NCBI RefSeq assembly: GCF_001550375.1
Contig: NZ_LRTR01000103.1
Span: 1-50,016 of the forward strand
Source of the DNA: Streptomyces europaeiscabiei
GTDB lineage: Bacteria > Actinomycetota > Actinomycetes > Streptomycetales > Streptomycetaceae
Length of the DNA stretch: 50,016 nt
Direction: 5' to 3'
A program made the position numbers and the translations under genes. The notes under the pieces were generated by a model, which saw only the letters and a list, made by a program, of their open reading frames with translations, did no database searches and was not told where the DNA came from. Below, one piece after another: positions 32,947 to 42,636 of the stretch (position 1 is the first letter of the stretch; each line of letters begins with the position of its first letter).

Positions 32947-34599
32947 TCACACCGAGATCGACGGCACCGACCGGGTGGAGGGGACGGAAGGCGCCGAGAC
33001 CGTGTCGATGGTCGGGAGTTCCCTGGTGCCGGTCGGGGGGAGTTCGATGGTGAACTCGGTGCGGCCCGGCTCGCTGGTGACGTCGAGGCGGCCGCCATGA
33101 GCGGAGACGATCGCGGCGACGATGGCCAGACCCAGGCCGGAGCCGCCCGCGTGGGGGGTGGCGCGGGCGCGGGAGGCGTCGGCGCGGGTGAAGCGTTCGA
33201 AGACGGCGGGGAGGAGGGCCGGCGGGATGCCGGGGCCGTCGTCGCGCACGCGGATCACACAGCGGTCGGCGGTGCTCTCCACGGATGCCGTGACCGTCGT
33301 GCCCACAGGCGTGTGCACACGGGCGTTGGCCAACAGGTTGACCACCACCTGGTGGAGGCGCGCCTCGTCGCCGGTGACCAGGGCCGGCGCGTCCAGGAGC
33401 AGCGCGAGCTGCCAGTTGTGGTCCTCGCCGGCCGCCCGCGCGTCCCACACCGCCTCCGCCACGAGGGCCGCGAGGTCCACCTCGGCGGACTCCAGAGGGC
33501 GGCCCTCGTCCAGCCGGGCAAGGAGCAGCAGGTCCTCGACCAGGCCGGTCATCCGGGCCGACTCGGCCGATACGCGCCGCCACGCCAGCGTCGGCTCGAT
33601 CCGGTCGGTCCCCCGGTTCATCAACTCCGCGTATCCGGCGATGGAGGCCAGCGGGGTACGGAGTTCGTGGCTGGCGTCGGCGAGGAAGCGGCGCATGCGT
33701 TCCTCGCTGCGCTGCCGCTGGGCGAGGGAGGCCTCGACGTGGTCGATCATGCGGTTGAGGGCGGCGCCGACCTGGCCTGCCTCGCTGCCGGGGTCCGTGT
33801 CGCGGTCGGGCACCCGGGTCAGGCCGGTGACCTCACCCCGGTCCAGCGGCGAGCGGGAGACCTCGACGGCGGTGGCGGCGACCCGCCCGAGGGGGCGCAG
33901 CTGACGCCGGATGACGACCGCGCAGACGCAGGCCGCCACGGTGAGTCCGACGCCCGCGACCAGCGCCTCCACCACCACCAGACCGCCGATCATGTCCTGG
34001 ACGTCGTCCATGGGCAGGCCCGTGAGGACGTGCAGCCCGTCCTCGCCGAGGGCGGTGATCCGGTAGGTGCCGAGGCCGGGGACGGTCCGGGTGTGCGTGG
34101 AGCCGTCGGCCGCGATGCCGTCGAGGGCTGCCCGCTGCTCGGCACTGAGCGCCTCGGGGTCGCCGCTCGCGCCGACGACCTCGGCGGAGGTGATGTTCCC
34201 GGCGCCGTCGAGCCGCGCGGCGAGCGTGCCGACGGCTTGTCCCTGCTCCCTGAGGAACGTCAGGTCGGTGTGGTTGCGAGGGCCGACGCCCACCCCGCCC
34301 AGGCTGCGCTCGGCGGCGTCGGTGACCCGCTCGTCGAGGGCGCCGAGCAGCGAGGCACGCTGCGCGACGACCGTGGCCAGCGTCATCGCGGCGCACACCG
34401 CGACCAGCGTGGCGGAGATGAAGAGGAGGAGGCGGGTACGGAGGGAACGGCTCCGCAAGGGCCGCCGGATTCCGCTCGGCACGGTCCGCCGGATTCCGCT
34501 CGGCACGGTCCGCCTGGCGACCTTCCGCAGGGCCCGCCGGGTTCCGCTCCCCCGGGTCCGCCGGATTCCGCTCTTCGAGGTCCGCGAACGCGTCGTCAT
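32947..34599 (-). CDS. Two-component sensor histidine kinase
   Basis: A 550-residue membrane kinase. The first 50 residues are basic and repetitive (TVPSGIRR twice), then a membrane helix (about 56-79), an extracytoplasmic sensor region (about 80-202), a second helix (about 203-230), a HAMP region, the phospho-accepting His311 in FLADASHELRTPLASIAGY, the N-box VNLLANARVHTP, and the ATP-binding DDGPGIPP and GGSGLGLAIV. Its ATG overlaps the stop of the response regulator as ATGA. The signal sensed is unknown. The N-terminal repeats correspond to a 24-bp tandem duplication at 34467-34514. Confidence 0.9.
   Translation of the reverse strand: MTTRSRTSKSGIRRTRGSGTRRALRKVARRTVPSGIRRTVPSGIRRPLRSRSLRTRLLLFISATLVAVCAAMTLATVVAQRASLLGALDERVTDAAERSLGGVGVGPRNHTDLTFLREQGQAVGTLAARLDGAGNITSAEVVGASGDPEALSAEQRAALDGIAADGSTHTRTVPGLGTYRITALGEDGLHVLTGLPMDDVQDMIGGLVVVEALVAGVGLTVAACVCAVVIRRQLRPLGRVAATAVEVSRSPLDRGEVTGLTRVPDRDTDPGSEAGQVGAALNRMIDHVEASLAQRQRSEERMRRFLADASHELRTPLASIAGYAELMNRGTDRIEPTLAWRRVSAESARMTGLVEDLLLLARLDEGRPLESAEVDLAALVAEAVWDARAAGEDHNWQLALLLDAPALVTGDEARLHQVVVNLLANARVHTPVGTTVTASVESTADRCVIRVRDDGPGIPPALLPAVFERFTRADASRARATPHAGGSGLGLAIVAAIVSAHGGRLDVTSEPGRTEFTIELPPTGTRELPTIDTVSAPSVPSTRSVPSISV
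34467..34514. repeat. 24-bp tandem duplication in the kinase N-terminus
   Basis: Two identical 24-bp units (34467-34490 and 34491-34514, each beginning GGATTCCGCTCGG) encode the repeated TVPSGIRR peptide. A degenerate third copy starts near 34563. Being in frame, changes in copy number would only alter the length of the cytoplasmic tail. Confidence 0.8.
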
Positions 34600-35324
34600 C
34601 TTCCGTCCTCCCCCGCCCGGATCGCGTATCCGAGTCCGCGCACCGTGTGGATCATCGGTGCCCTGCCCTTGTCGATCTTTCGGCGGAGGCTGGAGATGTA
34701 GACCTCCACCAGGTTGCCGCCACCGTCGAAGGAGCTGCTCCACACGTGGTCCAGGATCTGGGCCTTGCTCAGCACCTGCCGCGGGTGGCCGAGCAGCAGG
34801 CCGAGCAGGTCGAACTCCTTGGCGGTCAGCCGGACCGGCGTACCGGCGCGGCGCACCTCGCGCGTCTGAGCGCTGAACACGAGGTCGCCGAGCACGAGGT
34901 CGCCGTCGTCCGACGACCTGGTCTCCTCGACGCCGGACCGGCGCAGCAGGCCGCGCAGCCGCAGGACGACCTCCTCCAGGAAGAACGGCTTGGTCACGTA
35001 GTCGTCGGCGCCCGCCGAGAGTCCGTCGATACGGTGTTCCAGCCCGTCCCTGGCGGTGAGCATGAGGACGGGCAGCCTCGGGTTCTCGTAGCGCAGCCGT
35101 CGTAGCACCTGGAGGCCGTCGAGGTCGGGCAGCATCCCGTCGAGGACGACGGCGTGCGGGGCACAGCCGCGCGCGACCCGCAGCGCGCTGTACCCGTCGG
35201 CCGCCGGGTAGGCACGCCAGCCCGCCTCCGTGACAGCCACGGACAGCAGTTCGGTGAGCCCGGGTTCGTCGTCGACGATGAGAACACGGACTCGCCCGTT
35301 TCGGGGCGCGGAGGTACCAGCCAT
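34596..35324 (-). CDS. Response regulator, OmpR/PhoB family
   Basis: A 242-residue DNA-binding response regulator. The receiver domain has the acidic pair in VLIVDDEPGL, the phosphorylated Asp62 in VVLDGMLPDLDG, and MLTAR and KPF (Thr and Lys). The C-terminal winged helix ends with EVYISSLRRKIDKG and TVRGLGYAIR. It precedes the kinase gene with an ATGA overlap. The regulated genes are not identified; none of the adjacent genes shows a clear OmpR-type tandem repeat in its promoter. Confidence 0.93.
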   Translation of the reverse strand: MAGTSAPRNGRVRVLIVDDEPGLTELLSVAVTEAGWRAYPAADGYSALRVARGCAPHAVVLDGMLPDLDGLQVLRRLRYENPRLPVLMLTARDGLEHRIDGLSAGADDYVTKPFFLEEVVLRLRGLLRRSGVEETRSSDDGDLVLGDLVFSAQTREVRRAGTPVRLTAKEFDLLGLLLGHPRQVLSKAQILDHVWSSSFDGGGNLVEVYISSLRRKIDKGRAPMIHTVRGLGYAIRAGEDGR

Positions 35325-35448
35325 GTCGTGATCCTGTCGCGCTTGCCTGGGGGAACCCTGTGTTCCGGCTGAGCCGGAGCCGTGCGACCTGGTCGGCGGG
35401 CACGGCCGGCCCCGACACGATCGCCCAGGATCCGCCGGCGACGGCGAA

Positions 35449-35481
35449 GGGCCGCACCCCCGTCGCCCGGGGATGCGGCCC
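35449..35481 (-). terminator. Terminator of the aconitase gene
   Basis: A 13-bp stem with one mismatch (arm GGGCCGCACCCCC, loop GTCGCCC, arm GGGGATGCGGCCC), 22 bp after the aconitase stop. Confidence 0.8.
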
Positions 35482-35502
35482 TCAACTGCCTTACTGAGCC
35501 GC

Positions 35503-38307
<2,805 letters not shown>

Positions 38308-38349
38308 GTACCCCTTACCGGGGTGGCGGCCGCAGTGCGCCTCGGCAGA

Positions 38350-38367
38350 TATCTCGATGTCGAGATA
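38350..38367. promoter_or_regulatory. Perfect 18-bp palindrome upstream of acnA (putative MarR/TamR site)
   Basis: TATCTCGA-TG-TCGAGATA has perfect 8-bp arms, the shape of MarR-family operators. In S. coelicolor the MarR protein TamR, which responds to aconitate/citrate-type ligands, is known to bind the aconitase promoter; assigning this palindrome to TamR is an inference. Confidence 0.55.
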
Positions 38368-38471
38368 ACAGTAGTACATGGGCGCGGGCTGGTCATGCCC
38401 GGCCCGATGTGGCGTGCGCCAATCTCCGAGCGATCGCCGAGCTACCAGGCACGGCGCCGGGGCCGTTTTCT

Positions 38472-38524
38472 TTGCGTTGCACGGATTTATTGCGTTGCAC
38501 GGAGGTTCCCGGGCTTCATAGCAT
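38472..38524 (+). promoter_or_regulatory. Promoter with direct repeats for the VOC gene
   Basis: TTGCGTTGCACGGA occurs twice (38472-38485, 38490-38503). The second copy contains a candidate -35 TTGCAC (38495-38500), followed after 18 bp by -10 TAGCAT (38519-38524). The leader to the ATG at 38636 is about 105 bases. Region 38221-38635 holds no other gene. Confidence 0.45.
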
Positions 38525-38635
38525 TGTGGCCCTCATGGGCAGGGGGACGAGCCCCGTCCGCGGCCGGACCGGCCCTGTCCGCTGATGGACGAGCCCCTCC
38601 GCGGCCGTGAGTCAGCGGATCGGAGATCCCCAGGC

Positions 38636-39358
38636 ATGACTTCTCACCTCCACGCGCTCTGCTTCGACGCGAACGACCCCGTCGGTCTCGCGCGCTTCTG
38701 GGCCGGCGTCCTGGACTGGGAGACGGTCGACGACCCCTACGACGGCATCGCGCTCGCACCGAACGACGACACCGGGTTCCGGCTCCGTTTCCTGCCGAGC
38801 CAGGAGAAGAAGACCGTCGCGAACCAGATGCACTTCGACCTGACCAGCAAGTCCCTCGACGACCAGCGCAGGGTCGTGGCAAGGGTGCTCGAACTCGGCG
38901 GCCGTCACATCGACATCGGCCAGCTCCCGGACGAGGAGCATGTGGTCCTCGCCGACCCCGAGGGCAACGAGTTCTGCGTGATCGAGCCGGGCAACAACTT
39001 CCTCGCGGACTGCGGATTCATCGGAGCGCTCGCGAGCGACGGCTCGCAGGAGGTCGGGTACTTCTGGAGCCGGGCGCTGGGCTGGCCGCTGGTCTGGGAC
39101 CAGGACGAGGAGACCGCGATCCGCTCACCGCACGGCGGTCCGAAGGTCACGTGGGGCGGCCCGCCGCTGGCCCCGAAGGCCGGGAAGTACCGGCTGCACT
39201 TCGACCTCGCCCCGCCCTCCGACGGCGATCAGCAGGCGGAGGTCGACCGTCTCGTCTCCCTCGGCGCGACGCGGATCGACGTCGGCCAGGGCGAGGCCGA
39301 CTGGGTGGTGATGGCCGACCCCGACGGCCACGAGTTCTGCGTACTGCCGCCGCGCTGA
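38636..39358 (+). CDS. VOC-superfamily (glyoxalase-like) protein, two tandem domains
   Basis: A 240-residue protein made of two vicinal-oxygen-chelate half-domains of about 115 residues. Each has the opening strand with FW..(V/A)LGW or VLDW (ARFWAGVLDWETV; YFWSRALGWPLVW), a middle HFDL (QMHFDLTSK; RLHFDLAPP) and an end with ADPEGNEFCVIEP or ADPDGHEFCVLPP, so the His and Glu metal ligands of each half are kept. Members are lyases, dioxygenases or resistance proteins; the reaction here is not known. The ATG at 38636 has GGAG upstream. It is divergent from acnA. Confidence 0.8.
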   Translation: MTSHLHALCFDANDPVGLARFWAGVLDWETVDDPYDGIALAPNDDTGFRLRFLPSQEKKTVANQMHFDLTSKSLDDQRRVVARVLELGGRHIDIGQLPDEEHVVLADPEGNEFCVIEPGNNFLADCGFIGALASDGSQEVGYFWSRALGWPLVWDQDEETAIRSPHGGPKVTWGGPPLAPKAGKYRLHFDLAPPSDGDQQAEVDRLVSLGATRIDVGQGEADWVVMADPDGHEFCVLPPR

Positions 39359-39397
39359 CGCGAACGGGCGGAGGCCGACGGGACGGATCCGGGCGAG

Positions 39398-39515
39398 GCT
39401 GAGCAGTCCGGGGCGGGGTGTGACCCAGATGGGCGGCGCTGAGCAGTCCGGGCGGGGCGTGACCCCCATGTGCGGCGCTGAGCAGTCCGGGCGGGGCGTG
39501 ACCCCCATGTGCGGC
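39398..39515. repeat. Three-copy 39-40 bp tandem repeat
   Basis: Three units starting GCTGAGCAGTCCGG lie at 39398-39437, 39438-39476 and 39477-39515. Copies 2 and 3 are identical over 39 bp; copy 1 is diverged. The repeats follow the VOC gene directly. They have no spacers, so they are not a CRISPR array. Confidence 0.85.
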
Positions 39516-39606
39516 ACGTGACCGCGCCGGGCGGGGTCTCCCCGATCCGAGTGGGGGCCTCCCGATCCAGCGAGGCCTCCCGCGATCCAGGCAGGGGCCC
39601 GACACC

Positions 39607-39653
39607 CCCGTCCACCCGTCCACCCGTCCACCCGTCCACCCGTCCACCCGTCC
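39607..39653. repeat. 8-bp microsatellite (CCCGTCCA)n
   Basis: Five perfect copies and a partial sixth copy of CCCGTCCA. With the 39-bp repeats it fills much of the 463-bp non-coding stretch 39359-39821, in which no gene was recognised. Confidence 0.85.
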
Positions 39654-39821
39654 GACCTTGCCCCTCGCACCCCCGCCGCCGCCGGAGACTCCCGGCCCCG
39701 GACCGGCCCCCAGCCCCCGGCTCACCGCCAATACCCCTCACCGAACTCGCAGTTGCCGACAAGTGACAGGGATGCGAACGGCCGAGAGGGGTACCCGGTG
39801 TGCATCGGGAAGGAGGCACAC

Positions 39822-40019
39822 ATGCCGCTCACGTTCCGCAAGAGTTTCCGCATCCTGCCGGGTGTGCGACTGAACATCAACAAGCGTTCGTGGTCCATCA
39901 CCACCGGTGGCCACAACGGCCCCCGGCACACCCACAGCAGCACGGGACGCCGCACGACCTCGATGGACCTGCCCGGCCCCTTCGGCTGGCGCCGCACGCG
40001 TAAGGCCAGGCGCCACTGA
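39822..40019 (+). CDS. DUF4236 small protein
   Basis: A 65-residue basic protein. The first half, PLTFRKSFRILPGVRLNINK followed by RSWSITTGG, is characteristic of DUF4236, a small beta-rich domain of unknown role; the second half (GPRHTHSSTGRRTTSMDLPG) carries the usual Gly/Thr-rich turn, and the C-terminus is strongly basic. GGAAGGAGG lies eight bases before the ATG, a strong ribosome-binding site, so the gene is probably real despite its size. It stands alone, 139 bp before the HTH-MurA gene. Confidence 0.8.
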   Translation: MPLTFRKSFRILPGVRLNINKRSWSITTGGHNGPRHTHSSTGRRTTSMDLPGPFGWRRTRKARRH

Positions 40020-40130
40020 GTCTCACCGGCGGCCCGCCCACCGCCGACGACGGCGCCCTCCCGCACGGCTGACGCCTCGTCACCTGAACGGGCCCTCGCC
40101 ACAACTCCAACGGACCCCCCAAGAGGTGCC

Positions 40131-40151
40131 ATCTCATATCTGAGATAACCT
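40131..40151 (+). promoter_or_regulatory. Palindrome over the leaderless promoter of the HTH-MurA gene
   Basis: ATCTCA-TATC-TGAGAT (40131-40146) is a perfect inverted repeat, and TAACCT (40146-40151) is a -10-like hexamer ending seven bases before the ATG at 40159. There is no ribosome-binding site, which fits a leaderless transcript. A protein bound here would block the promoter; the XRE domain of the gene product is the natural candidate. Confidence 0.5.
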
Positions 40152-40158
40152 CGACCCC

Positions 40159-41688
40159 ATGGCAGACGACTACCTCGAACGCATCGGCAAGCTCATCCGT
40201 GACGCAAGGCAGCACCGCGGCTGGACACAGTCCCAGTTGGCGGAGGCGCTCGGCACGAGTCAGAGCGCGGTCAATCGAATCGAGCGCGGTAATCAAAACA
40301 TCAGCCTTGAGATGATCGCCCGAATCGGTGAAGCCCTGGACAGTGAGATCGTCTCGCTGGGATACGCGGGGCCGATGCATCTGCGAGTGGTCGGCGGGCG
40401 TCGACTGTCCGGCTCGATCGACGTGAAGACCAGCAAGAACGCCTGTGTCGCGCTGCTGTGCGCCACCTTGTTGAACAAGGGGCGCACAGTGCTGCGCCGG
40501 GTGGCCCGCATCGAGGAGGTGTACCGCCTTCTGGAGGTGCTCGGCTCCATCGGCGTACGCACCCGGTGGATCAACGGCGGTGTCGACCTGGAGATCGTGC
40601 CGCCGGCCGAACTGAACCTCGACGCGATCGACGCGGAGGCGGCCCGCCGCACCCGCTCGATCATCATGTTCCTCGGTCCGCTGCTGCACCGCATGGACCA
40701 CTTCAAGCTGCCGTACGCGGGCGGTTGCGACCTCGGGACGCGGACCATCGAGCCGCACATGATCGCGCTGCGCCGCTTCGGCCTCGACATCACGGCCACC
40801 GAGGGGCTCTACCACGCCGAGGTGGACCGGTCCGTCACCCCCGGCCGGCCGATCGTGCTGACCGAGCGCGGCGACACGGTGACCGAGAACGCGCTGCTCG
40901 CCGCCGCCCGCCACGACGGCGTCACCGTCATCCGCAACGCCTCCTCCAACTACATGGTCCAGGACCTCTGTTTCTTCCTGGAGGCGCTCGGTGTACGGGT
41001 GGAGGGCATCGGCACCACCACGCTCACCGTGCACGGGGTGCCGCACCTCGACGTGGACGTCGACTACTCGCCCTCCGAGGACCCGGTCGAGGCGATGAGC
41101 CTGCTGGCAGCCGCGGTCGTCACCGAGTCCGAACTGACCGTGCGCCGGGTGCCGATCGAGTTCCTGGAGATCGAGCTGGCGGTCCTGGAGGAGATGGGCC
41201 TCGACCACGACCGCTCACCGGAGTACTTCGCCGACAACGGCCGTACGCGCCTGGTGGACCTCACCGTCCGCCCCTCGAAGCTCCAGGCGCCGATCGACAA
41301 GATCCACCCCATGCCGTTCCCCGGCCTGAACATCGACAACGTCCCGTTCTTCGCGGCCATCGCCGCCGCCGCGCAGGGCCAGACCCTCATCCACGACTGG
41401 GTCTACGACAACCGCGCGATCTACCTGACCGACCTCAACCGCCTCGGCGGACGCCTCCAGTTGCTGGACCCCCACCGTGTCCTGGTCGAGGGCCCCACCC
41501 GCTGGCGCGCCGCCGAGATGATGTGCCCGCCCGCCCTCCGCCCCGCCGTCGTCGTCCTCCTGGCGATGATGGCCGCCGACGGCACGTCCGTCCTCCGCAA
41601 CGTCTACGTCATCAACCGCGGCTACGAGGACCTCGCGGAACGCCTGAACACGGTGGGGGCGCAGATCGAGATCTTCCGGGACATCTGA
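40159..41688 (+). CDS. murA2: UDP-N-acetylglucosamine 1-carboxyvinyltransferase-like protein fused to an N-terminal XRE helix-turn-helix
   Basis: A 509-residue fusion. Residues 8-66 are an XRE-type helix-turn-helix (RGWTQSQLAEALGTSQSAVN, RIERG). From residue 74 follows the EPSP-synthase-fold MurA domain (MHLRVVGGRRLSGSIDVKTS). It keeps Lys93-Asn94 (equivalent to K22-N23 of E. coli MurA), the catalytic-loop Cys190 in YAGGCDLGTRTIEPH, and an Asp in PFPGLNIDNVPFFA matching D305, so it may be catalytically active in transferring enolpyruvate to UDP-GlcNAc. The loop and SKNA region deviate from housekeeping MurA. The fusion suggests a sensor-regulator or a regulated second MurA. The gene appears leaderless and has a palindrome over its promoter. 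Confidence 0.88.
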   Translation: MADDYLERIGKLIRDARQHRGWTQSQLAEALGTSQSAVNRIERGNQNISLEMIARIGEALDSEIVSLGYAGPMHLRVVGGRRLSGSIDVKTSKNACVALLCATLLNKGRTVLRRVARIEEVYRLLEVLGSIGVRTRWINGGVDLEIVPPAELNLDAIDAEAARRTRSIIMFLGPLLHRMDHFKLPYAGGCDLGTRTIEPHMIALRRFGLDITATEGLYHAEVDRSVTPGRPIVLTERGDTVTENALLAAARHDGVTVIRNASSNYMVQDLCFFLEALGVRVEGIGTTTLTVHGVPHLDVDVDYSPSEDPVEAMSLLAAAVVTESELTVRRVPIEFLEIELAVLEEMGLDHDRSPEYFADNGRTRLVDLTVRPSKLQAPIDKIHPMPFPGLNIDNVPFFAAIAAAAQGQTLIHDWVYDNRAIYLTDLNRLGGRLQLLDPHRVLVEGPTRWRAAEMMCPPALRPAVVVLLAMMAADGTSVLRNVYVINRGYEDLAERLNTVGAQIEIFRDI

Positions 41689-41731
41689 CGAGCGTCCCCG
41701 CCCGGGTGGGCTGTCGCTCGGGACACGGCAC

Positions 41732-41757
41732 GGCCGCTGCGGACATCCGCGGCGGCC
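41732..41757 (+). terminator. Terminator of the HTH-MurA gene
   Basis: An 11-bp stem with one U-G pair (GGCCGCTGCGG, loop ACAT, CCGCGGCGGCC), 43 bp after the stop. The following stretch to 42011 shows no convincing gene. Confidence 0.65.
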
Positions 41758-42011
41758 CTGGGTCGGAAGCGGGGATCAGCACTCACCGCGCCAGGTGGCC
41801 TGCTTGGTGGGATGGGGCCGGCGTGGCACAGCCGGGGTACCTCCAGTCGGCGCGGCGCGCGGCGCGTCGTGCGCGAGGGAGGCCCCTGCACGCGGTGACG
41901 TACCCGGTGCCCCGGTTGACTGCCTGTACGCCCTCAAGTCCGGCCGCCATGCGGCGACAACCTCCCGGCCCGGCGCCGCCACCGGGCTGGGCCGCTAGGG
42001 CCGCAGGGCCG

Positions 42012-42146
42012 CTAGTGTCCCGCGCCGGAAGTTCCTAGGTAGTTCCGGCTGGGGCTCGAAGGGCCAACACGCGCGGTCGGCGTCCAGCCCCTTGGCCGCC
42101 AGGGGCTGGACGGATCTACCGACGAATTACTGGCGCAGGTCACTAG
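42012..42146. mobile_element. MITE-like element, copy 1
   Basis: A 135-bp element starting CTAGTGTCCCGCGCC and ending GGCGCAGGTCACTAG, i.e. 15-bp imperfect terminal inverted repeats bounded by CTAG, which would be the duplicated target. Inside are two further inverted repeats: GCCGGAA/TTCCGGC around CCTAGG, and an 11-bp hairpin GTCCAGCCCCT/AGGGGCTGGAC. About 97% identical to copy 2 at 42503-42636, same orientation. No transposase is encoded. Confidence 0.75.
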
Positions 42147-42155
42147 GGTGCCGCA

Positions 42156-42506
42156 ATGAGGTTGCGCGGAGTGTTCATCGCATTTTTCCTGGTCCCGCTG
42201 GCGTGGGGGGTGATCACCCTGCTGAGGGCCGGGGCTGCCCACGGCGTCCCGGACTGCCCGGGGCTCCAGTTGGGCGAGGACGGCGAGGACCACCCTGGCC
42301 CCATGCGGCAGGGCTATACCTGCGCGCTCGACTACAGCGTCCGCGGCGGCGATTCGACCGCCACAGCCACGTTCGACCAGCTCAAGTACGCCCAGGAGGT
42401 GAAGCGCGGCGACCTCCTGGGCCAGGGCCTGCTGTACACGCTGTACGGAACGGCGGGCGCGGCCGCCACCGTGATCGCCACCCGGAAGCGCGCCGACGGA
42501 CTCTAG
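42156..42506 (+). CDS. Small membrane protein between two MITE-like elements
   Basis: A 116-residue hypothetical protein. It has an N-terminal membrane segment (VFIAFFLVPLAWGVITLL), an extracytoplasmic part with two Cys (DCPG and YTCALDY) that might form a disulphide, and a second hydrophobic segment near residue 90-107 (LLGQGLLYTLYGTAGAAATV). The ATG stands 10 bp after element copy 1, whose last bases contribute the AGGG before the start, and the TAG stop is the CTAG end of element copy 2. No family was recognised. Coding bias is normal for the window. Confidence 0.6.
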   Translation: MRLRGVFIAFFLVPLAWGVITLLRAGAAHGVPDCPGLQLGEDGEDHPGPMRQGYTCALDYSVRGGDSTATATFDQLKYAQEVKRGDLLGQGLLYTLYGTAGAAATVIATRKRADGL

Positions 42507-42636
42507 TGTCCGCGCCGGAAGTTCCTAGGTAGTTCCGGCTGGGGCTCGAAGGGCCAACACGCGCGGTCGGCGTCCAGCCCCTTGGCCGCCAGTGGCTGGA
42601 CGGATCTACCGACGAATTAATGGCGCAGGACACTAG
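42503..42636. mobile_element. MITE-like element, copy 2
   Basis: A 134-bp copy of the element at 42012-42146, starting CTAGTGTCCGCGCC and ending GGCGCAGGACACTAG (terminal repeats perfect over 9 bp). It differs from copy 1 by a one-base deletion and three substitutions. Its left CTAG gives the TAG stop of the gene at 42156-42506 and its right CTAG gives the TAG stop of the convergent PucR gene. Confidence 0.75.

Noticed and set aside
39398..39515. CRISPR-like direct repeats
   Set aside because: Units abut each other with no unique spacers and no cas genes are present; it is an ordinary tandem repeat.
39509..39766. Small open frames with repeated GGRVDGWT or STRPPVHP peptides
   Set aside because: They simply translate the 8-bp microsatellite and lack ribosome-binding sites.
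41795..41998. Small open frames between the HTH-MurA gene and MITE copy 1
   Set aside because: No ribosome-binding site, no recognisable protein features, and weak coding bias on either strand.
42012..42636. A composite transposon
   Set aside because: Neither end element encodes a transposase and the gene between has no mobility function; a MITE-type element is the simpler reading.
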